A stretch of 64,000 nucleotides of DNA from Costus lasius (lineage: Eukaryota > Streptophyta > Magnoliopsida > Zingiberales > Costaceae): the NCBI GenBank assembly GCA_027563935.2, contig CM050449.1, forward strand, positions 54,515,949 through 54,579,948. Reading direction: 5' to 3'. A model generated the notes under the pieces. That model made no database searches, was not told where the DNA came from, and was given only the letters and a program-made list of their open reading frames with translations. Below are positions 1-12,779 of the stretch, piece after piece. The position numbers were made by a program, and so were the translations under genes. Numbering within the stretch: position 1 is the stretch's first letter; each line of letters starts with the position of its first letter.

Positions 1-1857
1 GCCCTTGTGAGGCAGACATACATGTCCGGACGGCCCTTGTGAGGCAGACATGGCTCTCTCCTACATCACCAACCCTGCCCCTAGAAGGTCTGGTAGGACC
101 AGGAGGAAGCCCATCATATATGGCTTTTCCTCCTTGGTCACCCCTTCTTTCATTATTTGCACTTTCCATATTTGCAATTTGCTTTGGTAAGAATAAGCTT
201 TAGTTCTAGTGCACCTCGTATTTTCCTTATTAGGTCATGCATTGCCTTCTATAATAGTCTATTGGTTTTTGCACCAATAATTGGGCAGGTTAAAGCCCAG
301 CTCAAAGGGAGGCCAAAGAAGCTCAAGCTAAGCTACCCAAGTGGACCTCTAATTATGGAAAGAGGCACTTCAACACTTCAACTAAAGACCTCAACTTGAA
401 GATGCTTACAATCAATGCAACTCCACCATCCCAAATCAAGCCTAGGCGCCAACCATAAGAAGAGGAATCAAATTCAGCCCAAGGTCCTTCCAGTTTCGCC
501 AATCCATCAATGCCCCAATCAAGATCCACAAAGTGGGGAAGCCATGAAAGGAAGGGATTCAAAATTCAAAGCCACTATGAAGAAGGATTTGGCCAACAAT
601 TAAAAGGAATTCGAATACAAGAGGAGACCAGCCCATACTGTACAAAATTGCACCAAGCCATCAAAGATCAATCAAGATCCACAAATCAAGGGATTCCTAT
701 CTAGATCCCTAATTTGTGGAACCATCTTTGGAAACCTCCTAGCCGCCAAAGCCCTTCAAGGAAGGATTTTCAAATTCAAAAGGGTTCAATGCATGAAGAC
801 GCCATTTCATCCAAGCAAACAAGGAAGGAGCTCTAAAGATTTCGGCCACAAGGAGAGCTCAAACGATTAGAACAAATTCGAATTTCAAAGTCAATGCTAT
901 AGGAGGAGATGTTTAATTGTGACATTTACTTCTTCCCTATCTTGTAATTGCGCCTAGGGTGGAATGCCATCCTTGCCCTTGGTTCAAAAAACCTATAACT
1001 TGTAATTCCCATGCTTATTGTCGATTAGTTGCCTAGATGAAAAAAATTGAGTTTGCAATGGTGCTTGTGTCGCCTAAGAATCTCTATCTCCCCCTCTTCT
1101 AAAGGGCCGAGCCCTTTCCCTTCCTCTCTTCTCTTTTCTCCTTAAAATCCCTACACAACCGAAGTCTTGAAGGATCTCTTACACACCCTTGGTGAGCCCT
1201 AAAGAAGATCCTTCAACCTTGGTCTCGGCAAAACATTAGAAGGCCCTTGGAAGCTTGAACACTCTCGGCTAACAAGAAGGATTGCATCATGAACACATTT
1301 TGCTATGTTCTTTCCCCTCATCTTCACTTTGTTTTAGAACTTGATTCTACACTAATCAAAGTGCATCTTGTAGGTGGGCGCAAGGCTTGAAGATCCATCA
1401 TATTGGCGCAAGACCTCTCTTCCACCCCCCCCTCCCCCAATCAACATTAGATAGTCCCATGAACATGTTAGCAAGAGAACTTAGGAGCCTTTCTCCCCTC
1501 TTGATTTGATTTCTTGTTGGACGTTTATTTTTCTTTAACACTCACCCATGCATGTGTGGGCTTTGGATGATTGCAAGTGTGTAAGCTCATAGGGCCATAC
1601 TTCGTTGCCATCAACCATTGGACCGGTGAAGAACGGGAAGGTGACCCCTTCTATTCTCAAGGGGTCCAAGGTGAGTGTTTATTTTCAAGTCATTTATTTT
1701 TTGCAAGTAGTTTAAAGTCGGTTTTCTTACATAAAATTACAAAAATATTTTTCAACTTCGTTAGAGTAATTCCGGGTTTTATTAGAAAATACAAAAACAT
1801 ATTTTCTCAAAGCGTCGTTTGAATGTACCCTGCTTGTGAGTGAACCCCCCTGCATCA
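1..1857 (+). mobile_element. CRM-like Ty3/gypsy element, 3' end with LTR
   Basis: The first 150 bases encode the arginine-rich polyprotein tail (a proline-arginine run, then R-K-P) seen at the start of the other CRM-like LTRs here. The rest is LTR ending ...CTGCATCA at 1857. The block near 1560-1690 (accattggaccggtgaaga, then a C/G-rich hairpin) matches the LTR at 8419-10128 most closely. Copia homology begins at 1858, so the element is inserted in that copia fragment; the right TSD would be ctcac and the left one lies outside the window. An 18-base unit (gcccttgtgaggcagaca) occurs twice at 1-50. The LTR start is not resolved. No intact ORF remains. Confidence 0.75.
1643..1666 (+). other. LTR hairpin with 8-bp stem, copy 1
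   Basis: GACCCCTT, loop ctattctc, AAGGGGTC: a perfect 8-bp inverted repeat about 190 bases before the LTR end. Equivalent hairpins lie in all four other CRM-like LTRs of the window. Confidence 0.8.
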
Positions 1858-1865
1858 CTCACATC

Positions 1866-3540
1866 CCCAGATCCTGATAAAAGAGAGGTTAGGGCGTCTC
1901 TCACTTGATACCACATATGGTATCTTGGAGACACTCTTAGATTGCATGTTATTGAGTATAAGAGAAGTTGTCTCCAGTTCAAAACCCCAGAATGAGCGTG
2001 GTAGAGTTGCATGACTCATCATAGATCGAACCATGTCCAACAAGATTCGATTTCACCTTTCAGATATACCATTCCATTGAGGTGTTCCAGGAGGAGTGAG
2101 TTGGGATAAAATCCCACACTCTCTCAGATAGTCAAAGAACTCACTACTCCGGTACTCTCCACCATGATCTGATTGAAGAGTTTTAATTGATCTCCCAAGC
2201 TGGTTCTCTACTTCATTTTTGAACTCCTTGAATTTCTTAAAATATTTAGATTTATGTCTCATCATGTAGACATAACCATATCTACTGAAGTCATCAGTGA
2301 ATGTAATGAAGTAGTTGTGTCCTCCTCTGGCTTTGTTTATTGAATGGCCCATACACATCAGTATGTATGAGATCCAATAAACCTCCTGCCCTCTCACCGA
2401 TCTTGGTGAAGGGCGCCTTTGTCATCTTCCCTAATAAACAAGTCTCACAAGTATCAAATTCCTCCAAGGAACTTGAATCTAACAACCCATTTGCATGGAG
2501 TTGTTGGATGCGATTCATGTTTATATGGGCTAATTGACAATGCCATAGGAAAGCACCAACTGTACCACTCAGTTTTATCCTTTTGTTATTTATATTACAA
2601 ATAGAACTATCGAAGTCCAAAATATATATTCCATTGCACAAAGTACCCTTCCCATAAAACATGTGTGCAAATGAGAAAGAACAAGAGTTCTCCTTTATTT
2701 CAAACTTAAATCCTTTCTTTGACAAGCAAGGAATGGATACAATGTTTTAAGTAAGCGAAGGTACATAATAGCAATGATCTAGTTCTAATTAAAGTCCAGA
2801 AAGCAGGGAGAGAGTCAAAACTCCTAGAGCAACAGCAGCAACTTGTGCCCCGTTTCCAACCCATTGGTCAATCTCTCCAGGCCGCACCGATCTGCTTTTC
2901 TTGAACCCCTGCATATTTGTACAAATATGAGCTCCACATGCGGTATCCAATACCCATGACATAGAAGTAGAAAGGTTGACTTCAGTGACATAAATACTTG
3001 AGCATGAAGACAAAGCCTTGCCACTCTTCTTCTCATTCTAAAGTCGCACTATGTCCTTTATCATGTGAGGTGGTCCTCCACATGAGTAGCATTTATTATT
3101 CCTGATTCCCTCCATCTTTATCTTCAATGTCTTAGTTAAGCCTTTGGGCTCAACACATTGAATGTCTACTTTAGGAAGGTTGAGCATAACTAATTCATTA
3201 AAGAGGTGTCTTAGATTAGAGATAATCTTAGAGGCACTCTTAGGTTCATATTGCCTTCTTAATTCGGGCGACATGTTGGTTAGCATCAAATTAGCAACCT
3301 CCAAAGTATCAGCCTGATGCTTATCATAAGCATCCGTCTCAGCCGCTACGGCCGAGCATGGAAGTGGCTCTAGAATAGGCTGCTCAAGGCCATAGAGCCT
3401 CCTCTCGAGCTTGAGCACATTTTTCAAGTTCATATACCAATCCAATAAGTTGGATCCAACCAACTTATCCCATTCCAGGGTAGATTGTAGTGACCATTTG
3501 TCATTGTTCACAACCATTGTTCTACAACAACCAAGAAACA
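1866..3540 (-). pseudogene. Copia gag-protease-integrase remnant
   Basis: Read on the minus strand. Gag lies at about 3510-3038 and ends in a degenerate zinc knuckle (C-x2-C-x4-H kept, last Cys lost). The protease stretch near 2960 has the motif WVLDTACGAHIC. Integrase lies at 2725-1866 with the H-H-C-C remnant (AHINMNRI, then CETCLLGK), the first catalytic Asp in LIHTDVYGP, the second in LQSDHGGEY and the NGISER glutamate region. The frame changes at least at about 3030, 2350 and 2045. Reverse transcriptase is missing because the fragment is cut. This is a dead copy. The family shares the DTA protease motif of the fuller copia element to the right, so that is not a local mutation. Confidence 0.85.
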
Positions 3541-3694
3541 ACATATTAGTACTACTTTCATATCATTTAATCTGGACTTGTATTAAACGATCATGGCTCC
3601 TACTATTTTAATCGAATTGACAACCCACAAAGTGAATCGGGAAATGCGAGATTTCCTAGTTAGATGGGATCCTTATTCCACATAGGGCTTCGCG

Positions 3695-3710
3695 TCCCAC
3701 GAGGGTGGGA
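3695..3710 (-). other. Copia leader hairpin (first of two)
   Basis: TCCCAC, 4-base loop, GTGGGA: a perfect 6-bp stem. The homologous position in the intact copia (50956-50971) has TCCCGC/GCGAGA, which pairs in the sense RNA with one G-U wobble. Confidence 0.6.
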
Positions 3711-4017
3711 TGAGATGCACAAAGGGACCCATGCTTCTTAAGGTGGGCATGCCGGCCGATTGCTCTAAGCAACTCCCCTTATTGAGACAATCTAGGCATT
3801 CCATGTCCACTGAGGGCTGGATACAGCATGAAACCTTAACCTCTCAATTATGCCTCTAGAGTTTCATCATGTGCCCCGCACATATAAAAATCTAGTCAAG
3901 TCCATTCGTAACTGTTATGCTCAGGGATAACGAGTATCCTTGCAAAGGCACGCCCAGGTTAAAATTGGATTAGGGAAACCATTATCACCACACACCTTCT
4001 AAAGAAAAATGGGTGTG

Positions 4018-4033
4018 TCCCACGAGGGTGGGA
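4018..4033 (-). other. Copia leader hairpin (second of two)
   Basis: The same 16 bases as at 3695-3710, 323 bases further on. It is followed by ...cacaacacc, as the hairpin at 51278-51303 is followed by tacaacacgg. Confidence 0.55.
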
Positions 4034-5350
4034 AATAGTTCACAACACCACTGATCGATAGTTTGATGAGGGCTACACGTTAGAAGGCTACTAGACTTGA
4101 TATTTTGATTGAGGGTTTTTGAGTTCTCATCATTTCAGTTTTATCTTATGTCTAACATTACAGGCATGCAATCATATAGTGATAACATAACGATAAAACA
4201 TCACAGGCATGCTTTAGCTTTTGCAAAGAAAGCAATAAATGGATGATGTGATCATAGCCCATTCAAGACATTGAACCAACCCATGCCAAAAAGAGGTTCA
4301 ACTCTTGACCTATGACTCAAGCCCCTAACAATAGACCTAGCCTAGCCGACCTCTAGCTTGGTCTTCAAGGTTGGCTGCAAGGTCCTCCTTTCCATGGTTC
4401 AGCTCTCAAACCCAAGAGGTAGTTCTAGGGAAACCCTAGAAGGATACCCCCATGGTTCGGCCAATGCCATGGCCTTCCTCTAAGGAAGGTGTGCCATTAT
4501 GCAAGCCACAAGAGGGGATAGCGCACAAGCACAAGGTTCAGCCAAACCCCAACTTGCGCCCCATGCAAGGATGCGCCACCTTTGATGAAGTTTATTTGAT
4601 GGGGGGCCAAGACCAGCTCCGCGGAGGTCCACTAGGGTCCCAAGGAAACCTCTCAGGTTTGGGTTTTCTCCATAGGATCCTACTTTCCTTATTTGCATTG
4701 CATCACATCATGATAGGTTAGATCCACCCCCAATCCAACATGTAGTTACATGTAGGTTTTACTTTCCTGTTTAAATAAAATGTTGCATCATGGTTGGTTA
4801 GAAGCATAGCATGTGTATTTGCACCTACAATACATAGGCAAATTCTGCTCACATCTCACTCACCTAGTGAGCTCCAAAAAAGGAAAGTTCAGTTTCAACT
4901 CAGTTCAAGCTTCCACCACTTTGAAGACTTGAGTTAAAGGGGCTTCATAAATCCTCAACTCCATTGCCAAATCAAGCTTTGGGCGCCCACATCAACAAAG
5001 AAACCAGCCACAAAATCAAGATCCAATCAAGATCCACATTTCTCTCCCCAAAACAAGTAATTAAGGAGTTGGCGCCCAACACTTGAACCAAGAATTCAAA
5101 TTCCTCTCCACAAATGGAAGGCTCATCAATATACAAGCCACCCATTCATTCAACTCAAATATGCGCCAGCCCTTGGAATTCAAAATTCAAAAACTTGCCT
5201 TGAAGGAGCCGGCCAAAGAAGGAAAGACAACCATTAGCTTGTGCGCCCATTCCATGTAGCCCTCTTGCAATTAAATGCTGAAAATTCTTTCTTATCCTTG
5301 CTTAGGCGCCTAGGGGGGGAAAGACACTTGTAACCCCTAGTTGCTTTGCC

Positions 5351-5358
5351 TATATATT
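5351..5358 (+). promoter_or_regulatory. TATA-like box of LTR A
   Basis: tatatatt at about base 755 of the LTR, in the sentence ttgcctatatattgtagccc. It is conserved in LTR B (15179-15186) and LTR C (22673-22680). Likely the LTR promoter; inferred from sequence alone. Confidence 0.5.
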
Positions 5359-5548
5359 GTAGCCCTCATGCATCATATGCATTAGCATGTAATGAAATTT
5401 ATCAAGTAGTTTATAGCAAATTGTTGTCTCTCGGTGCTTGTGTCACCAAGTCTCCTCCTCTCCCTCTATTCGCATCTTCCGTCCTCCACTTCCACCCTTA
5501 TATCCCTGCCTAACCGTGAGCATCATCCCTCCTTAGCGACGCCAAAGC

Positions 5549-7377
5549 TGTTGGTGTATATGCTCTTGGACCCGTTGTTGGTCCATCTTGTACTACTTGA
5601 CATTGATATTTAATATATCATTCTGGCATTGTCGTTATTATGCTATGTTTACATCTGTGATTATGTACATGGATAATAATGTCCCTGGAGATATATTGTA
5701 TCTGTGCTCAAACGGTGTGTCCCCAGTCGAATACCTGAGTGGATAAAGGACAGCTCTGGTACATGTGAGACTGGTATATGGGCTAGTTACGCACTAACGC
5801 AGGCATATAGGTATATCAGTGGTGGATATACTGGACCGACCCGCTGTGAGGTTTTAGCTTGGTGTCATGAGTTAAGCTTACAAGTGATAGGAGATGCATT
5901 GATCTCTCGACTTGAGGTCATTGACTCTTCTATATGGTTAGGGACATACTTTGATACAACCTAACGCCTCGCCGTAGTAGGTAGGTCATAACAATTGTCT
6001 TTGGGTATGTCACGTCCCATATGAGAAGATCAATGGACAGATATAGGATTTGCCCCTTCCTACGGGAAGCTTGATATCCACGGGGCCCCCCTATGGTTGC
6101 ATGACTGAAAGTGTATGGCCATACCCAGGTGAAAGCCTGATTTAGTCATGACCATGAGATTGGGTTAAAATAAAGTGGTGACACACTTTGTCCAATCGGA
6201 TATCAGTTCGGCAAAGAGATTGTAATGCATCGGTACCTTGTTGCGATGATGGGGATGTCGATGTTGATATCCATTCCGATGACTTGGGTAGCAGCGATGC
6301 ACTGCTAGGTGCCAATCACTGCTTGTGATGACTCGGTTCATCTCTGCCAACGTCTGAGGAACCTATAGGGTCGCACAACTTGAAACTCTGGTTCTCGTAT
6401 TGATCGGGTAGCCTATTGATTGAGTTATTGGATAACTCAGATCTGTTTGGGATAATCCATCAGCACCACTGTGCTGGATGAGATGAAAGGAATCATTTGG
6501 AGCTAGCCAAATGGGCCTAATAGACCAAGTTGGGCTAATAGGCCAAATGGCTCAATAAGCCATTTGGGCCAATGGGCCAAATGGAATGGCGCAAGCTACT
6601 TGGAGTGAGCTTGGTGCATTTCCTTGAAGTGGACAAATCCAAGTTGGACATCTTCTTATGGTGAGAAGCTTGGACCTTCTCACTTGGAGTGGGTGAATGT
6701 ACTTGGGCGCATGGCACTTGGAGTGGGCGAAATGGGTTTTACCTCTTGAAGACGTGTGTCTCTTCATGAAGAGGTGTGCCTCTTCACTAGTGAAGAGGCG
6801 CATCTATTCATGGGTATATAAACCCCCTTCCTCCCTCCTCGTCGCAACTCTTGAACTCTTGCACACTTGTCCCCTTGTCGCCACTCCTGGAAAGAGGGAG
6901 AGGGATGTTCGCTCATTGCCTCTCCTCTTCCCTTTAATGAGTTCGGAACTTTGGAAGTTCCTTGGCGCCCTCCTCTCCAAAGTTGGACTTTGGCTTCGGT
7001 TGATTCTGGTTCGGATCTTGGTGGAGTGCTTCAAGAGTTGGACTCCGACGAAGCTCCACCTCCTCTCCTTGGCATCTCCTCTGGAGTTGGCGCAAGTGAT
7101 TGAGGAAGTCTCTCAAAGGCGTGGATCTTCTTCCCGAGGCTAGCACCGGGTGTGGAATAAGAGGATTCGAGGTTCGGCTGTGTGCGAGACTGCAGAGGGC
7201 ACACATTTGGGCACCTGCATCGCATCACTTAATTTTCATCAAGGTATCATCTCCTACTCACCGTGTCGATCTCCTCGCAAGACTCGATCTTCTGGGTTTT
7301 TGGGACTGGCCTATTTCGGGGATTACTTCCGTTGTGCTTGTCTATAAAAGTTTTAAAATCCCCGGCGTTTCCCAACA
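5549..7377 (+). mobile_element. Copia-type solo LTR
   Basis: 1829 bases, TGTTGGTGTATATG...TTTCCCAACA, flanked by aaagc (5544-5548 and 7378-7382). LTR A resumes exactly after it, as shown by comparison with LTR B near 15375. It is related to the LTR at 57270-59353, with the same opening phrase, the 12-bp palindrome GTATGGCCATAC (6113-6124) and a similar end. There is no internal region, so this is a solo LTR left by LTR-LTR recombination. Small ORFs inside it (for example 6697-7143) have no family signature. Confidence 0.9.
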
Positions 7378-7790
7378 AAAGCATCACCACTTGAAGGAAA
7401 CCATCAAGCCGAGATCATCTTGAAGGAACTTGGAGGCTGAAACTTACTTGAAGAAGAATCCCACAAGCTAAGTATTCTTTCACCTTGTGGTTCTCTCTTT
7501 TCTCCTCAAGTTCAAATCCTACACTAAATTATGAATCTTGTAGGGGTTGGCACTTGAAGTTTGGACCCTTCTGGCGCATCTCTCTTCTCCACCCCTCCAT
7601 CATATTAGTTTAGTCTTAAACATTGTCTAGGCAAGAGAACATGGAGGCTTAACCTCCCACTTGCACCTTTTAATAGTAAAGCTTTAATATTTTCTTTAAA
7701 CAACTCACCCACACCTGTGTGGGATTGCTGGAATGCCTATGTGTAACTGACATCTTCCATCAGAGTAGGACCAGTGAAGAACGGGAAGGT

Positions 7791-7814
7791 GACCCCTTCT
7801 ATTCTCAAGGGGTC
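7791..7814 (+). other. LTR hairpin, copy in LTR A
   Basis: GACCCCTT, loop ctattctc, AAGGGGTC, 208 bases before the LTR end. Confidence 0.8.
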
Positions 7815-8025
7815 CACTGTAAGTCTTCTTTAAAATTCCAGTATTTTCCTTCAGCAATTTATTTCAGCAAGTAGATTAATTTTGGCTTTTCTTATAAAAA
7901 TTACAAAAACACCTATTTTCTAAATCTGTTAGTTAATCTCGGTTTTCTCTATTATCCCTATTACAAAAATCTTGTAAACAAAAAATCATTGTTTGCATGA
8001 TCTGTGTCCTGAGCCCACATCAGTT

Positions 8026-8037
8026 TGGTATCAGAGC
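8026..8037 (+). other. Primer-binding site, initiator-Met tRNA (element A)
   Basis: TGGTATCAGAGC begins three bases after LTR A ends. It is the complement of the 3' end of plant initiator-Met tRNA. Confidence 0.92.
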
Positions 8038-8418
8038 ATAGGCTCTAGAGTAGATTTTTTAAGCCCAAAACTTATTTTTCTACTACTAGAACGATTCTTG
8101 TGGTTTAGGGTGTTTGACACAATTGATTCCATAACACACTAGGGTTCATACATTTTTCGAAAACATATATTCATTTCAAAACTGCATCATGCAAACTAGA
8201 GCTAGAGCCCAACAAGAGAATCAACCCATGGATTTAACTGAGGCTATTAGACAAATTACACAAAAGTTAGATGGCATGCAAAATGATCTCCAAAACCCCA
8301 ACACTAGGTTTGACACCTTTGAAACACAACAAAGGACCCCAAGCCAACCTCCGAGCGAGGCAAACTTGGAACCTTTAGAAGACATGAACCGCCAACCTAC
8401 TCCCAATCCTATGGTTAC

Positions 8419-10128
8419 TGATGTGGGACCGAGGCGGGATCTTCGGAGGTCCGCCCAGGTTCGAAAGAAGCCCTCTAGGTATGGCTATCCTAGCCCCTAG
8501 ACATGGCTTCCTTAGGACCCCATTTTGCTTGTTTTGTCTTAGAATAGGGTGCATCATGTGGTAGGTTAGATCCACCTTCCAATTACACCATGTAGTTACA
8601 TTTCTAGGTTCCGCCACTTATGTATGGTAGGATTAGTGCATGCAATTGATGTAATAGATTAGGTCAACTCCATTTTGGGACTTAAGCTAAGATCAGGTCT
8701 AGCTCTATCAAGGAGGCGCCAAGCTCAAACCCAACCCATCTTGAAGAGCACCCTCAACAAATCCACCCAAGTTTCCACCATCCAAGTTGGCATCCATGTG
8801 GAGTTATTTGTCCTCATCCTCAACCGTCACTTTCCCTTGGGAGCAAAGGGAACCAAGCCAGCCACATCTCAGCTTTCTACAGCCCCAAAGAAGGAAGCAT
8901 ACCAGCCCATCAAAGCAAAGAAGCAACCGGCAGCCTCCCCCTTACAAGTGCAGGTTGCTGCCCCCCCTATTTAGGGAATTGCTGCTGTTCTCGCCCCCCC
9001 AAAGCCTCCAGCAGGTCAGCCTTTGCAGCAGCCCAAGACTCACTCTTGCCACTTGAAGAAACGCTCCAAGAGAAGCCCTAGAAGACCAGTCCACAAATGG
9101 GGAAACTCAGCCTTCTATGCGCCAGCTCCTTGTACCGATTGTTTGTTGAATGCTTAGCTTGCATATGCGCCAAAGGACCTGTTTCCTTGCTTGGCTTTGC
9201 TATTATAACCTTGTAACTTCTTGGACAGAAGGTAGAGTTGAATACTTTTGAAAAAAACTTCTGAAGTGTGTCTTCAAGGGTGTGTGTCACCTCAACTCTC
9301 CCCCTCTTCCAACCCTAGCCGAGAGTTCCCCTCCTCTTCCCTTCTCCAATCTTCTCCCCACTTGTTCAAGCCCTGAAGTGGGAAGCACACGCCTCACCCT
9401 CTCCATCAGCCTTGAAGAGTCTCTAGCCATGAGGAGGAGCTGGGCCAAGCCGTGGATCAAATGGTGACCCCCTCACCATGCCGAGACCAAGGGACTTCCC
9501 CAAGCAAGCTAAGTCTTTCTTTACTTTGGTTGCTGTTCTCTTGATGTTTTGAGCACCCACCTGCACTTACGTTGAACCCTCACAGGTGGCGCAAGGTCTT
9601 GGAACATGTCAAGCGCATTCCCCTCCTTTCCCCTCTAATCTAGTTAGTCCCAAATGTGTTAGCAAGGGAATTTGGAGGCTAGCCTCCCCCTTGATTGTTC
9701 TTGTAACTTGGCCTCGTAATATTCTTTCAAATACTCACCCACACATGTGTGGGAATGCTGTAATGCCATGTTTGTAAGCTCATAGGGCCCTACTTCGTGA
9801 GTTTCAACCATTGGACCGGTGAAGAACGGGAAGTTCGCCCTTTCTATTCTCAAAGGGCGCAAGGTGAGCCTCTCCCTTAGAATAGTGTTATTTTTCAAGC
9901 TCTAGATTGCATGCTAGGTTTCAACTTCGGTTTTAACACTTGCCTTAGACTTGCATGATAGGATTTAACTTCAGCTTACTACTTGTCTAGTTTCGGTTTT
10001 ACCTACAAAATACCTAAACAAGCTATTTTCAACTACGTTAGCATAAAGGGTTTCATTAACTTATACTAACTAGCAAAATGTTTTTAAATCGCGTTGTTTG
10101 AATGTGTGCATGCCTATTGCCCCCATCA
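8419..10128 (+). mobile_element. CRM-like solo LTR inside gag of element A
   Basis: 1710 bases, TGATGTGGGACC...CCCCCATCA, flanked by gttac (8414-8418 and 10129-10133). Removing it restores the sequence seen in element B near 17580. It is a related but different subfamily from LTRs A-C and closest to the LTR at 1-1857. Its first 80 bases encode an arginine-rich tail (RRDLRRSAQVRKKPSRYG), as in the other LTRs. The hairpin at 9836-9859 is inside. Confidence 0.93.
9836..9859 (+). other. LTR hairpin with compensatory changes
   Basis: CGCCCTTT, loop ctattctc, AAAGGGCG: a perfect 8-bp stem with the same loop as copies 1 and A but a different stem. Changes in the 5' arm are matched in the 3' arm. 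Confidence 0.85.
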
Positions 10129-11133
10129 GTTACTCCCCATACCGAGTGGAATCGGCAACTTACTCAAACCCCACTCAACCAAAGACCTAGGAACTTTGAT
10201 GTGCACCGTCCCGTCAAGCTTAACCCACTTGCTTTTAGTGGAACCCTAGATCCTAGGGAATTCATAGACTGGGTCACCCAGATTGAGCGATATTTTGTGT
10301 GGAGCCAAGTTCCTGATCAAGACAAAGTGAACCTAGCGACATGTCTCCTAGAAGGATCAGCTAGGTTATACTGGACCCATGTAGAAAGAACACTCCAATA
10401 CCCTATTGAGAGATGGGAGCACATGCATTTTCGGTTGAGAGAAAAGTATGTTCCTCAATACTATCGAAATAAGCTTCTTGACCAACTTAGCAGTCATACC
10501 CAAGGTAGTTCAATTGTCTCCGAGTACATGACCAAGTTAGAAGAGCTTCGCCTCAGATGTGAAATCACTGAAGACCCAAACCTCACTCTTAGTTGGTTTA
10601 AAAATGGCCTTAGACCAGACATAAAGAGAAGCCTAACCTACTACTAGATAGATAGCTTGAAAGTGGCCTACCAAAGAGCTCTAGAGGTAGAACAAGAAAT
10701 TAAGACTAGAAGGGAGTTCTCACCCATTAGACCTTTCATTAGGACTTCACAAACTAATTCTCCTAGCCCAAGTCAACCTCGACCTAGGCCAATTCCAACT
10801 GTAGATTCAAGTATGCCTCAACCCAAACCAAACCAAGCCACAGGAACCAGTAGATTTGTCTGCCACAACTGTAAACAGCCTGGACACATAGCTAGAGACT
10901 GCACCAAAAGGTTTCTCATCATAGAAGAAGACCCCTTTGAACCTGAGGCAACCCCTAAAGAAGAATTAGACCAAGATCCCAACCTTTAAAACATAGAATA
11001 CCAAGGTCTTGACACTGATGACTTTGCCCAGAACAACCTAGGGGTAGTAAGATGCAACCTAGTCAAATCTATTTCCATTGAGGACTGGAGAAGGACAAGC
11101 ATCTTCCATACTCACACCAAATACCATGGTCAC

Positions 11134-12779
11134 ATGTGCAAGGTTGTAATCGATGGAGGAAGCAGTGTTAATGCCGTTTCTCATGTAGCTGTGGTCAAAC
11201 TTAAGTTAAAACTAGAGCCACATCCAAACCCCTATAGCATCTCATGGGTCAACCAAAATAGTGTACCTGTCACCCATAGATGTCTTGTGCCCCTCCAATT
11301 CGGCACCTACAAGGACAGATTTAGTGTGATGTCATCACCATGGACGTCGCACAAGTCCTTCTAGGTTGCCCCTGGCTATATGACATGGAGGTCATCCACT
11401 ATGGTCGCACCAATACATATGTCTTTAGCTAAGATGGGCAAAAGATTAGGTTGAAACCTACCCTACCCAAGGAGCTTAGAGCCTCAACCAATAAGGGTAA
11501 GATAGAGGAAACCAAGTCTAGCACACCCACCATCCAACTTATCTGTCCCCAAGCTTTCACTAAGGAAATCCAAGAGACCCAACCTATCTATTCCTTAGTC
11601 CTTAAGGAACCCAACCCTGACCAAGAGGATAAGCCATCCCCTGAGATAGAAGCCCTCCTCTCAAACTATAGTGAGTTGACCCTAGAGGAGCTACCCATAG
11701 GCTTACCCCCTCTTAGGGACATCCAGCATAACATAGACCTTGTCCCAGGCTCAACCTTACCTAACCTACCCCATTATAGGATGAACCCCACTAAACATGA
11801 GGAACTTAAGAGACAGGTACATGACCTCCTATCTAAGGGACACATTAGGGAAAGCCTAAGCCCTTGTGCAGTCCCAGCCCTTCTTACCCCAAAGAAGGAT
11901 GGAAGCTGGCGCATGTGTATTGACTGTAGGGCTATCAATAAGATAACTGTGAAATATAGGTTCCCTATCCCAAGACTAGATGACATGCTAGACCTCCTTG
12001 TAGGATTCAAATGGTTTACCAAACTTGACCTTACGAGTGGTTATCACCAAGTCAGAATAAGGTTAGGGGATGAATGGAAGACAGCCTTCAAAACGAAGGA
12101 TGGTCTCTATGAGTGGTTGGTTATGCCCTTTGGGCTAACCAATGCCCCCTCAACCTTTATGAGACTGATGACCCAAGTGCTTAGACCCTATATAGGTAAA
12201 TTCCTAGTAGTCTATTTTGATGACATCCTGATATACAATAAGACTAAGGAAGAACACCTAGAACATTTAAGGAAGACCCTTGATCTACTTAGGACTGAAA
12301 AGCTATACATCAACCTAAAGAAGTGTTCTTTCCTCTCTCAAAAGGTTGTCTTCCTAGGGTTCATTGTCTCTGAGTTAGGGTTACAAGCTGATCCTGCTAA
12401 GGTCCAAGCTATCTTAGACTGGCCTGAACCTAAGAGCCTCACTGAAGTTAGGAGTTTCCATGGCCTAGCTACTTTCTACCGTAGGTTCATCAAGAACTTT
12501 AGCTCCATAGTTGCCCCAATCACCAGTTGCATAGAACAAGGTGATTTTGCTTGGACCAAACCTACTAGCAAAGCTTTTGTTGAACTCAAGTCTAGAATGA
12601 CCTCAGCCCTAGTTCTTAGGCTCCCAGACTTCAGCAAAGTCTTTGAGGTCGATTGTGATGCCTCTAGCATAGGCATAGGTGGGACCCTCAACCAAGAAGG
12701 TCACCCTATTGCCTTCTTCAGTGAAAAGCTGAATGAAGTCAGGAGTACTCGACTTATGACAAAGAGTTTTATGTTGTAG
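11134..12779 (+). pseudogene. pol: CRM-like protease-RT-RNase H, element A
   Basis: The protease-like stretch at 11134-11364 has VIDGGSSVNAVS (D-G-G in place of the usual D-S/T-G). A one-base deletion near 11309, against element B, shifts the frame, and a TAG sits near 11430. RT then reads openly at 11451-12779 (442 codons): [39 protein letters not shown] and the catalytic YFDDILIY near 12220, then [15 protein letters not shown]. The frame breaks at about 12740, where element A lacks four bases present in element B (ARQKYST region). RNase H continues beyond the break to 12928 in another frame. Enzymes for reverse transcription; inactive here. Confidence 0.9.

Larger units (their letters stand above)
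1858..4596 (-). mobile_element. Truncated, decayed Ty1/copia element
   Basis: Minus-strand copia fragment of the same family as the complete element at 45144-54280. It runs from mid-integrase (1866) through protease and gag to the 5' leader (about 3545-4596). The left side is cut by the CRM-like LTR ending at 1857 and the right side by the CRM-like LTR starting at 4597, so neither copia LTR is present. The leader keeps recognisable blocks of the intact relative, such as gcgtccca followed by gatgcac, and two short hairpins. Confidence 0.85.
4597..8022 (+). repeat. CRM-like LTR A (interrupted)
   Basis: Starts TGATGGGGGGCC and ends GCCCACATCA just before the primer site. It is interrupted by the solo LTR 5549-7377 with TSD aaagc. 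The first 150 bases are homologous to the polyprotein tail. It holds a TATA-like box at 5351 and the hairpin at 7791-7814. Confidence 0.9.
8189..10987 (+). pseudogene. gag: CRM-like gag, element A, split by a solo LTR
   Basis: Gag starts at the ATG at 8189 (MQTRARAQQ) and is read to 8418, where the solo LTR 8419-10128 splits it. It resumes at 10134 with the capsid-like region (FDVHRPVKLNP, then FIDWVTQIERYF and LATCLLEGSARLYW). A TAG at 10645-10647 follows LTYY, and the frame continues to the zinc knuckle CHNCKQPGHIARDC near 10860 (intact CCHC). A TAA at 10987 closes this stretch; element B has a Gln codon there. The TAG at 10645 is shared with element B at 18100. The structural protein would package the RNA, but this copy is dead. 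Confidence 0.88.

Noticed and set aside
6697..7143. 148-codon ORF in the solo LTR 5549-7377
   Set aside because: Inside an LTR, overlapped by open frames on both strands, no domain signature.
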